Positions 11,290-20,280 of a DNA stretch of 64,000 nucleotides are shown in pieces; position 1 is the first letter of the stretch, and every line of letters starts with the position of its first letter. Below the pieces are notes generated by a model. It saw nothing but the letters and a program-made list of their open reading frames with translations. It searched no databases and was not told the origin of the DNA. The stretch comes from Armigeres subalbatus (lineage: Eukaryota; Arthropoda; Insecta; Diptera; Culicidae), in the NCBI RefSeq assembly GCF_024139115.2, contig NC_085140.1:15383085-15447084 (forward strand), written 5' to 3'. A program made the translations under genes and the position numbers.

Positions 11290-12745
11290 TCCTGCGAGAA
11301 TTCCTTCGGAAGTTCCTCCGTAAATTCTTCCAAAAGTTCCTTCGAAAGTTCCTCCAAAAGATCCTCCGGAAGTTCCACTAACAATTCCTTCGAATGCTTC
11401 TCCACGAATTCCTCCGCAAACTCCTCAAGATTCCTTCGTAAGTTCCTCCAGTAATTCCATCGGACATTCCTTCGAAAGTTCCTCCAGTAATTTCTTCGGA
11501 AGTTCCTTAAGAAGCTCCTTCAGGAATTCCTTCCGAAGCTCCTGCAAAAATCCCTGCGGAAATTCCTTCGTAAGTTTCCCCAAAAGTTCCTTCGAAAGTT
11601 GCTCCAAGAGTTCCTCCGGAAGTACCTTTAAGAGTTCCTCAGGAAATTCCTCCAAGAGTTCTTCAAGAAATTCCTAATGGAGTTCCACCAGGAATTCCTC
11701 CGAATGTTGCTCCACAAATTTCTCCGCAAGTTCCTCATGATTCCTTCGGAAGTTCCTCCAGTAAATCCTCCAAGAGTGCCTCCGGAAATTCCTACAGAAG
11801 TTCTTCCAGAAATTCCTCCGGAAGTTCCTCTAGATTCCTTCGGAAGTTCAGGAATTCCTTAAGAAGTTCCTCCAGGAATTCCTTCGGAAGTTCCTCCAGG
11901 AATTCCTTCGGAAGTTCCTCCAGGAATTCCCCCAAAAGTTCCTCCTGGATTTCCACCGAAAGTTCTTCCAGGAATTCCAGAGGAATTCCTGGAGAAACTT
12001 CCGGAGGAATTCTTGGAAGAACTTCGGGAAGATTTCCTGGAGGAGCTTCCGGAGGAATTCCTGGAGGAACTTCCGGAAGAATTCCTGGAGAAACTTCCGG
12101 AGGAATTCCTGGAGGAACTTCCGGAGGAATTCCTGGAGGAACTTCCGGAGCAATTCCTGGAGGAACTTCCGGAGCAATTCCTGGAGGAACTTCCGGAGCA
12201 ATTCCTGGAGGAACTTCCGGAAGAATTCCTGGAGGAACTTCCGGAGGAATTCCTGGAGGAACTTCCGGAGGAATTCCTGGAGGAACTTCCGGAGGAATTC
12301 CTGGAGGAACTTCCGGAGGAATTGCTGGAGGAACTTCCGGAGGAATTCCTGGAGAAACTTCCAGAGGAATTCCTGGAGGAACTTCCGGAGGAATTCCTGG
12401 AAGAACTTCCGGAGGAATTGCTGGAGGAACTTGCGGAGGAATTCCTGGAGGAACTTCCGGAGGAATTGCTGGAGGAACTTCGGGAAGATTTCCTGGAGGA
12501 GCTTGCGGAGGAATTCCTGGAGGAACTTCCGAAGACATGTCTGGAGGAACTTCAGAAGGAATTTCTGGAGGAACTTCCAAAAGAATTCCTGTAGGAACTT
12601 CCGAAAGAATTCCTAGAGAAACTTGCAAAGGTATTCCTGGAGGAACTTCCGAAAGAATTCCTGGAGGAGCTTTCGAAGGAATTTCTGGAGGAATTTCCGA
12701 AGGAATTCCTGGAGGAGCTCTCGAAGGAAGTGGAAATTCCTAGCG

Positions 12746-13344
12746 GAACTACCTAATTTATTAGAAACTTTTTTTTCAAATTAATTTGTTTAAGTTTCGA
12801 TTTTCATTTCCATTCAGAGTAATTTCCTTCGGAGTTTCAGGAAGTTTTCTCTTGATATTTGAGAGGAATTCTCTTGGTATTTTTTTGGAATTTCATAGGA
12901 GTTTTTCATTAAAAATCAGTGGAATTCCCTTGTAGATTCAGAATAATTATCCAACAAAGCTCAAGTTAATTTTCATGGTAAATTAAGAGAAAATTTTACA
13001 TGGAATTTTTCTCGGAAATACGGAAATACGGAAAGGATCTGGGAACTCAAACTCACAATTCCAGGGATTTAATTTGGATGAATAGTGGATGTTCTATTGA
13101 AATTGGATTTACTTGTTGGATAAAGACAAGTAGAACGACGATTTTATGATTAATAATATAATCATTATTGTTTCTTCGAGGTTTTCACGATTTCCATAAA
13201 TAATTTTATTCATTTTCAGCAATCCAGTTTAATCAAGTTGTCCTGATTATGCTTTCTCTGAAGTTCTCTGCTACTGAAAATAATACAAATTTGAATAAAA
13301 TCACTTCATGCTAAAAGTAAACAAATCTTTCCGCAATACCGCTG
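12746..13344. other. AT-rich sequence without recognised features
   Basis: It lies between the minisatellite and the right arm of the inverted-repeat arrangement. No gene was seen. Confidence 0.45.
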
Positions 13345-13439
13345 CCGTATTTTTTGAAAAGTTTAAAAAAATATGCGGTTTTAGTACATTCCGCATCTGC
13401 CGTTCCGCATCATTGCGTGCCGTTCCATATACTGCCGTG

Positions 13440-13864
13440 TAGGGATCCTACATTCAGAGATATGCGAAAGCGGCCATCTTGAGCCAATCGAGCATTGAGA
13501 ACTGTCAAAATCTGAGCCAAATGAACATCGTTATTGTTGCAGATCGAAAGGTATTGCGATTTTGGTGAAATAGATTTTATGAAAAGTTTTATTGAATAAA
13601 CAATTTGTTTTGCTTTCGTATGTAAAATTAGTCTAGTTGATGTTTTATATTGTGTTCATTCGTATTGCTCTTTAGTTTTAGCAAAAATGCACTGCTATAG
13701 GATAGACAAAATAATCAAAAAGTGTCTTCGAATGTAAAGTCATGTGCAAGCCTAAACATTTTTCACTGCGGCAAGTGCTGGCAGTGTTTGTTTACGAAAG
13801 TAACAGCGTTGCTAAATCGTCTGGAAAAGTATTTATTCGCACATCTCTTAATATAGGATCCCTA
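13440..13864 (+). mobile_element. hAT-like MITE, copy 1 (425 bp)
   Basis: The termini TAGGGATCCTACATTCAG and, inverted, TAGGGATCCTATATTAAG match over about 28 bases. The flanks carry a perfect 8-bp duplication CTGCCGTG at 13432-13439 and 13865-13872, as expected for hAT transposition. It is inserted in the right arm of the surrounding inverted-repeat element. No coding sequence is present. Confidence 0.85.
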
Positions 13865-13940
13865 CTGCCGTGTATTCAAAAGTGACAGCTGCCGCATCCT
13901 TCCGTTGCCGTTCCATTACCGCACTCCATTGCTTTTCCCT

Positions 13941-14361
13941 CAGGGATCCTATATTAAGAGATGTGCGAATACTTTTCCAGACGATTTAGCAACGCTGTTA
14001 CTTTCGTAAACAAACACTGCCAGCACTTGCCGCAGTGAAAAATGTTTAGGCTTGCACATGACTTTACATTCGAAGACACTTTTTGATTATTTTGTCTATC
14101 CTCTAGCAGTGCATTTTTGCTAAAACTAAAGAGCAATACGAATGAACACGGTATAAAACATTAACTAGACTACTTTTACATACAAAAGTATAACAAATTG
14201 TTAATTCAATAAAACTTTTCATAAAATCTATTTCATCAAAATCGCAATACCTTTCAATCTGCAACAATAACAATGTTCATTTGGCTCAGATTTTGACAGT
14301 TCTCAATGCTCGATTGGCTCAAGATGGCCGCTTTCGCATATCTTTGAATGTAGGATCCCTA
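13941..14361 (-). mobile_element. hAT-like MITE, copy 2, inverted (421 bp)
   Basis: This is the reverse complement of the copy at 13440-13864, with close to full-length identity. The flanks TTTTCCCT (13933-13940) and GTTTCCCC (14362-14369) look like a decayed 8-bp duplication. The two copies face each other across 76 bases and could form a hairpin over 400 bp long. Confidence 0.8.
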
Positions 14362-14371
14362 GTTTCCCCCT

Positions 14372-14546
14372 AGTGCTCAATCTGAAAACAAATAGATGTC
14401 AAATCATGGCGGGAATCGATTTAGCGTACACGCTTACATGTGACCAACCAGTAATAGGTTATAATTGGGTAAATTTCAGTAACAAAAATCGATCAACCCG
14501 AAATGAGAGTGAGTGTGAGAAAAAGAAGCGGGCAAATCACGATTTA
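14372..14546. other. Short stretch of undescribed sequence
   Basis: No gene or repeat was recognised between the two neighbouring elements. Confidence 0.4.
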
Positions 14547-15973
14547 AGGCTGGTTTACAGTTCGGGAAACGTGTCCGCGGGATTTGTTACGGGATTTTGC
14601 TCCGGGTTTTGTCAGGGAAAATTTTCCGCCGATAAGTCTCCACTGTCAAAACATTTTCCGTGATTGGGTTTACACTTCAGGATTTTGCTTCGGGATTTGA
14701 GAATCTGCGTATCCTCGCCCGTGCTTGAGTTTACACTTCGGGGTTTTGGTTCGGATTTCTTTATACAAGAGTTGGAAAGATAACGAGAAGAGGGAGATAT
14801 AGCGAGAGAAAGAGAGAGAATGAGTGAGAGAGAGCGATTGAGTGGGAGGGAAAGAGGAAATGAGTGAGCGAGTAAGTGAAAATGAGTAAGTGAGAGTGGG
14901 TGAGTAAGTCAAACTGAGTGAGTGAGTGAACGAGTGATTGAGTGAAAGTGAGTGAGTGAGAATTCGTGAGTAAGTGAGAATGAGTGTGTGAGGTTGAGTG
15001 AGTGAGTGAGAATGAGTGTGTGAGGTAAATGTGAGTAAGTGAGTGAGATTGAGCGAGTGAGTGAGAATGTGTGTGTATGAGTGAGATTGAGTGAGTGAAT
15101 GAGTGAGAGAAAGTGATTGAGAATGAGTTAGAGCGAGTGAGTGAGAATGAGTTAAAGCGAGTGAGTGAGAATGAGTTAGAGCGAGTGAGTGAGAATGAGT
15201 TAGAGCGAGTGAGTGAGAATGAGTTAGAGCGAGTGAGTGAGAATGAGTTAGAGCGAGTGAGTGAGAATGAGTTAGAGCGAGTGAGTGAGAATGAGTTAGA
15301 GCGAGTGAGTGAGAATAAGTTAGAGAGAGTCTCACTATGCACTATTTCTCACTTATCACTTCTCACTTCTTAGTACTCATTTCTCACTTTACTCTTCTTA
15401 CTTCTCATTCTCAATTCCCACCTCTCACTGTTCATTTCACTTCTCACAACTCATTTTTTCACTTATCATTCTTCACTTCTCAATTCTCACTTTTCTTTTC
15501 TCACTATTCATAACTCACTACACACTCTTCACTTCTCGCGCCTCATTCTCACTACTCAACTCTCACTTCTAATTTTACACTTCTTACTTCTTATTCTCAC
15601 TGCTCATTGCTAATTGCTTACTTACTCATTTTTTCATTTCTCGCTTATCATTCCTTAGTTTTCTCTTCACACTTCTCACATTTCTCACTTATCACTATCC
15701 ACTTCACTAAATTCTTCCCATAATAAATTTCCGTCATAGATTACACATTTCCCGTGCGGAATCAATTCAAACGGAATTGTTTCCCCGCGGGATTTGCATC
15801 TCTACACATGGGATTTTTAACCGTACACTTTTCCCGCGATTGGGTTTACACTTTAGGAAAAAAAAAATCGTGTAGACTTCTGCTCCTGTCACGGGAAACG
15901 CAAATCCCGCTCCCATTTAAATTACATGGGAGACCAAATCCCGCGACACGTTTCCCAAACTGTAAACCAGCCT
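14547..15973. mobile_element. Harbinger-like non-autonomous element, copy 1 (1.43 kb) with internal GA/CT minisatellite
   Basis: The inverted termini begin AGGCTGGTTTACAGTT and remain similar for about 40 bases (GGGAAACGTGT, CGCGGGATTTG). The left flank ends TTA. The right flank is TTT, probably a changed duplication. The middle carries a 24-bp minisatellite (GAGTGAGTGAGAATGAG then TTAGAGC) at about 15115-15330, in roughly nine units, followed by CT-rich complementary-style sequence up to 15720. There is no transposase. A second copy, at 50223-52529, has a proven TTA duplication, which fits PIF/Harbinger-type insertion. Confidence 0.8.
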
Positions 15974-16198
15974 TTTACACATAACTCTTCAAATTGGTGA
16001 AATCGGCAATATCTGATATGGGTTCTTTATTCACAAATTACGAAACGCTAAATTTGATGATTTTGGAACCTCCCCTCCTCCCTTGCGTAACATTTTTTGT
16101 ATGGAAGGTTTATTTTTTGCCTTTACAAAATTGTTCCGAAAGGTTATCATTCACTTCAAAATCGAACTTTTTAAAGAAGGCTCGGATACCCATAGTGT
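15974..16198. other. Unassigned sequence
   Basis: No feature was recognised. Confidence 0.4.
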
Positions 16199-16330
16199 TA
16201 TACCTGGATAAAATAGTACCAAAGGATCAACAGTGTAAACAATTGAATTATCATATGCTCTGCGGTATACAATAGGATATATTGTTTCTCGATGGTTGAA
16301 CGTATTGTAACTATAATAACTTAGAGCATC
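16199..16330. mobile_element. Terminal fragment of the CCCGGATAAAAAT-type element
   Basis: CTGGATAAAATAGTACC, then GTGTAAACAATTGAATTA, then CGGTATACAATAGGATA match the ends of the elements at 47092 and 54660. Only about 130 bases remain. Confidence 0.6.
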
Positions 16331-16334
16331 ATTA

Positions 16335-17648
16335 TCGGTCGCGAGCATTTTAATCACCCGCACAGCGCTTTCATTTTAGTTTCGTCACTCGTTTCCGTAT
16401 CGGTCACTATTTTCGGCTCTCAATTTGGTTGCTGTATTCCGTACCGGTGACGTTTGACAGTTTACAGTTCATCAAATAGCAGCGCTCTTATCGCGCTACC
16501 AAATTTGGTCACCTGTCAGTCGCGCTACTGTTATAGCAGCGCGTTTAGTAGCGACCGGTAAAGTGTCAAGTAATTATACTGCGCTGCCAAACGGCCTAAA
16601 CTCACCACCGGTAATCTTGCTCTTACAAATTTTAAAAGAACTTCTTTCGCAATAAAAGTAAAACCAAACTTCACTGATTAACAGTTCAAGCAAGAGACAA
16701 AACTCATTTATTACTCCTATTCACTTTACACATCTATATTTCCTTTACTCGATATCTCTTTCATTCTATTCTGTTTATCTATCTCTCTTATTGTTTAACA
16801 TGCATTTGCCACTTTACCGCCTACAGTCTGAACTGGCGTTTGCGATTATACCGACTTCGAACTTCTGGTTATAACAACTCGTCATCCCTTCAAGACAATG
16901 TCTTGAAAAATCCATTATTTTAAATTTCACTGATATGCAAATAAACATTTTATTCGAGAATACTTAGTATTAACTTCATCAAAATCTTTACATAAATTTT
17001 CCAAACATAGACTTAATCTATTCAAATTTCAAAATCATTCACTTATACTAATAATAGATAAAATCATTCTTTCGATTTTTTTTAATTTTCCTTTTCGATA
17101 GCCGTTCTAGGCAATTGGGATGCTTCCATACTGACCTCATCAAAAATGTTCGATTCTGACACAAAACCATAGAATTTCACTCTCTGGAGTCAGTATCACT
17201 ATTGATAGGTATTGTCGGCATAGCATCAACTTAGAATTCGGAAGTCGGGACTTCCGAACCGAACTTTCTTCCGAAGTTTTATCTGTCAAACTAATTAATG
17301 CGTTGTTTAGCGCATCTATGTGAATCCAGCGCACTACTTCCGAAGTTGGGAAAGTTGCCTTTATCTGGAGAAAAATCCAACTTCGGTATAAAAGCGTTAA
17401 TATAAATTTGTTCCGGATAGACAATACATCATCTTCACATTGTCGTTTGTTGTTCCGAAAAACTTGATCCGCTGATTCAGTAAGGTGGCTGCTACAGGCA
17501 ATATCATTTCGTCCTGCGGGTGGTATGCTTTTACAGGGATTCTCAATGGTTACTGTTGGTTGCTCTGCTGTTGCTGAACTTTCTCTACAAAATATAAAAC
17601 TGCGCTTCTGGCGAGAGTTGTAGGGCACTTACTACGTACGCACTAACA
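16335..17648 (-). mobile_element. Probable LTR retrotransposon 5' LTR and leader (copia-like)
   Basis: Read on the minus strand, the segment opens TGTTAGTGCGTACGTAG at 17648 and includes a TATAAAA-like word. It later contains an AATAAATGAG polyadenylation-type word near 16705 and a leader. A possible gag start (MLATDNDALSYYSYNT) lies near 16350 and is cut by another element at 16330. The open frame 17628-17140 has no recognised domain and is probably LTR sequence. The right end of the LTR and its duplication could not be fixed, so class and limits are tentative. Confidence 0.4.
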
Positions 17649-17659
17649 GTGGAACGAAA

Positions 17660-18860
17660 TCATTGTCACAACTCAGGGCCGCTAGTTGAAGATAATGTTG
17701 AATGTTATTCAGCAGTCTTCAAGGTGCAACATGTGTGAGATGTTCACGTAAGTTTTTGCACCACATCAAACATTGCTTGCTATGTTCGAACTTGCACATA
17801 GCAATCTGAACACGAACCTGAACTACGATACACCCAGGCGCAATGTACAATGTTCAAACATCGAGTTTAAACTTGGGTTCAAACATGTGCGCTTGCACAC
17901 GAGAATGATACGCTTGGGTAAATGAAAGGGTTGCTAGGGAAACTATTGTTGATTCTTCACGTTTCCCAGCCTTGTTATTCATATCTCGAATAAGAGAAGT
18001 TAACCGAACTTCAATGAAGGTATGATTAAAAAACTGAAACATGTTGTGCACATTTTTTGCACTTGCATAACGAAGCGTTTATAGAGGTGAGGCCTTGATT
18101 CAGGCCTTTCATTCATGACGTCTTAGGTTCGAATCTGCTCTGGGCGGAACTTTTTGTTCTATTTTCGAGGTTCTGAAAGCAATGCTTCTCAGGATTAAGG
18201 GATTCTGCAACCACCAAAAAACTAATTAGTTCATATTTCTAAAATTTTGGGATAAGATTTTTCTGACACGTTTATTCTACTTACTTTGATAATTTATTCT
18301 ACTTACTTAATATTCAGTTGTTATGAGCATTAAGAATAATATCTGAAGATTTTATGCAAAATGTTGAGTAAAAAATGTTGTGATATTGAGATATCGGGAC
18401 CAAGCGCAAACTGTGGGTAGGCGTTTAAGTATCTTATTCAGTTATTTCACCACCTGATAAGGGCTGAAAAGTGGCATTTATAAAACTAAAACTATTCATA
18501 TGCCATTTCTAAAAAAATGCAAAGACAAGGATTCAAACACTAGTGCCCTGAGTGAACGTCAAACGAGTTTCCACTGGGCCATCACCGCTACTCAAGAAGA
18601 GAAACCACTTGACCAATATGAACAGATGAACAGCATGCTGTGTGTAAACTGATGTTTAAACTTCCATGTTCAAACCCGTGTGTTTGAACTTGGGCGCACA
18701 CTCGTGTTCAAACCGGGTGCGATTTTGGTTCGGTTTATGATGAACTCGGTTTGGATCTAGTATGCATGTTTGAGTGCGAACTTGCACACGGGAAAACTGC
18801 ACTTGTTTAAACGCGGTTCATGTTTTCGTGAAGACTGTTATTCAGCTGAACTAAAACCGT
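17660..18860. mobile_element. Possible element with inverted ends and internal tRNA-like segments
   Basis: GTTATTCAGCAGTCTTCA near 17703 is mirrored by GAAGACTGTTATTCAGCTG near 18831. Between them are repeated words such as GTTCAAAC, TTTGAACTTGGG and GCACACG on both sides. Two tRNA-like patches lie inside: GGTTCGAATC near 18125 (plus strand) and GTTTGAATCC near 18535 (minus strand), both resembling internal promoter B boxes. No coding sequence was recognised. Confidence 0.35.
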
Positions 18861-19068
18861 GAACTTGCCCAAAACTTTAAATCGATTTCCGTCAATCACC
18901 ACTAAAAGCCTACTGCATTTTTCTAGCATACAATGCTTAAACTCTCTCAAAAACGTCTTCTCTGAAATAACGCTGAAGAACCACAATCTATTGCCATTTT
19001 CAAATATTTCCTTTCAACTTTTGGCTCAACATAACAAGGTTCACTAATTTTGTTGACCGACGAAATCA
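18861..19068. other. Unassigned AT-rich sequence
   Basis: No feature was recognised. Confidence 0.4.
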
Positions 19069-19071
19069 TAA

Positions 19072-19243
19072 GGCCCGATGCCCACGTAGCGTCTTTTCAA
19101 CGCTGCGTGCACACGGCGTTAAAAGGACGCATGTGTGTATCGGAAAAAAGCGGTAACGCAGCGTCGCCGCACCGATGCACACCTGCGTTTTTTCAACGCC
19201 ACGTGCACGCAGAGTTGAAAAAACGCTACGTGGGCATCGGCCC
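19072..19243. mobile_element. 172-bp MITE with TAA duplication
   Basis: The termini GGCCCGATGCCCACGTAGCG and, inverted, GGGCCGATGCCCACGTAGCG nearly match and continue with AACGC..TGCGTGCAC words. The flanks are TAA at 19069-19071 and 19244-19246. The 3-bp duplication fits the PIF/Harbinger group. The interior repeats CACGTAGCGT-like words. Confidence 0.75.
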
Positions 19244-19249
19244 TAAGGC

Positions 19250-19620
19250 AGCCTAAAGTTTCTTCTTCATCATCTGTCTCCATATCTACTTTCAATCTAA
19301 ATAGTCCAGAGCTGCCTGGTTTAGGTGAATCTACAAATTTAACATTACTTTTACTGTTTAGAGGACTCCGTTCTTTTAGACGATAGCAATACTTTCTTGT
19401 ATGTCCAGTTTTTTTTACATAAATATAAAGGTTTTTCTTTTCTACCTGAACCCTTGTCATAACCTCGGTCATAACCATTTCCGCTTCTACTCCTCGACCG
19501 GTACCGATCATAACTCCGACTTCTCCCTCTAAACCTTGATCTGAATCGTGAACTCTCATTTCTACGGCCCAGTCTAGCTACAATTCCTACATTTTTTTCC
19601 GCACTTCTTCCTAATACTTG
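19250..19620 (-). pseudogene. LTR retrotransposon gag nucleocapsid relic
   Basis: On the minus strand an Arg/Ser/Gly-rich stretch precedes a knuckle-like KKTGHTRKYCYRLK motif. A segment containing DSPKPGSSGLFRL follows. Frames shift and stops occur, so the copy is dead. The assignment rests on the zinc-knuckle-like motif and the basic region only. Confidence 0.45.
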
Positions 19621-20115
19621 TCCTGCATGTTGCCCGGCTGTCGCTTTAACCTGTTGCCAGGTAGATTTCGGTCGACTTCTTTTATTTCTTTATTGAGGCT
19701 TCGCCACCATGATCCTCTGGGTCTGCCTCTGCTGCGATGTCCCGCTGGGTTCCAGTCTAATGCTTGTTTACAGATTTCGTTTCCGCCCCTACGTAGAGTG
19801 TGGCCGACCCAGCTCCACTTCCGATCCCGAATTTTTGTTGCTATCGGCCTCTGGTGACAACGACGATGGAGCTCGTTTTTAGAGATCCAGTTGTGAGGCC
19901 ACCAGGCCCGAATTATATACCGCAGGCATCTGTTAATGAACACCTGCAGCCGTTGAGTATTCTCCACTGATACACACAATGTTTCGCTAGCGTATAACAG
20001 CACAGATTTCACGTTAGAGTTGAAAATTCGTATTTTGGTGCGTTCACTTATCTGCCTGGTTTTCCAGATATTTCTTAAATTCGCAAAGGCAGCAGTTGCT
20101 TTCTTGATGATGCTT
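19611..20115 (-). pseudogene. C-terminal end of a non-LTR retrotransposon reverse transcriptase
   Basis: The minus strand encodes VLLYASETLCVSVENTQRLQ, then LQVFINRCLRYI, RKWSWVGHTLRRG and SRGRPRGSWWRSL. This order is typical of the region after the reverse transcriptase domain in many insect non-LTR elements. The catalytic RT motifs are not present, so this is a 5'-truncated fragment. Confidence 0.75.
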
Positions 20116-20280
20116 TTTCCTGATTAACAGCGGCACGAAAATCGGTGCCATGTGATGTCAAATGCTGAAAAACGAAGCATATTTTAGTAGGGTTGGTGAA
20201 GAGCGGTTTATTTAAGATGGTCCTTAAAGATATTTATAGAATAGAAAAGAACAAAACTAATCCTGCCGGTGGGGGCCGAA
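20116..20280. other. Unassigned sequence before the satellite
   Basis: No feature was recognised. Confidence 0.4.

Larger units (their letters stand above)
10319..12745. repeat. 24-bp minisatellite array with an internal strand switch
   Basis: Units of 24 bases combine the words GGAATTCCTGGAGGAAC and TTCCGGA. Up to about 11970 the plus strand carries AATTCCTCCGGAAGTTCC-type units. From about 11985 it carries the reverse complement. The units are most uniform at 12000-12500 and decay to both sides. Because 24 is a multiple of three, all frames stay open and give spurious repeats such as EFLEELPE and PPGIPPEV. No start context, splicing or composition suggests a real protein. Confidence 0.9.
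9587..14371. mobile_element. Long inverted-repeat arrangement (two opposed copies of a GC-rich element) enclosing a minisatellite
   Basis: The left end at 9587 starts AGGGGGAAACGCAATGG, followed by repeated GGAACGGCA words. The right end at 14371 gives the same sequence on the minus strand. The right arm is split by two MITEs (13440-13864 and 13941-14361). Removing them restores the order seen at the left, including the words AATGGAGTGCGG, ATGCGGCAGCTGTCAC and ACACGGCAGTATATGG. The left arm is itself split by about 240 bases near 9699-9938, and a second, direct partial copy of the terminus begins at 9994. This may be one foldback-type element grown to 4.8 kb or two independent inverted copies. 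No clear target-site duplication was found. Confidence 0.55.

Noticed and set aside
11792..12628. Long open frames on both strands encoding PPGIPPEV and EFLEELPE repeats
   Set aside because: They come from a 24-bp tandem repeat, which keeps every frame open. The minus and plus frames overlap fully, and there is no start context or splice structure.
10319..12745. CRISPR-like array
   Set aside because: Units are contiguous with no unique spacers, and the genome is eukaryotic.
14670..15342. Proteins of SHSLALTH or RSNSFSLT repeats
   Set aside because: Shadow of the GA/CT minisatellite in a transposable element.
17140..17628. 162-codon minus-strand frame as a host gene
   Set aside because: It lies within a probable LTR, has no domain and no conserved splice context.
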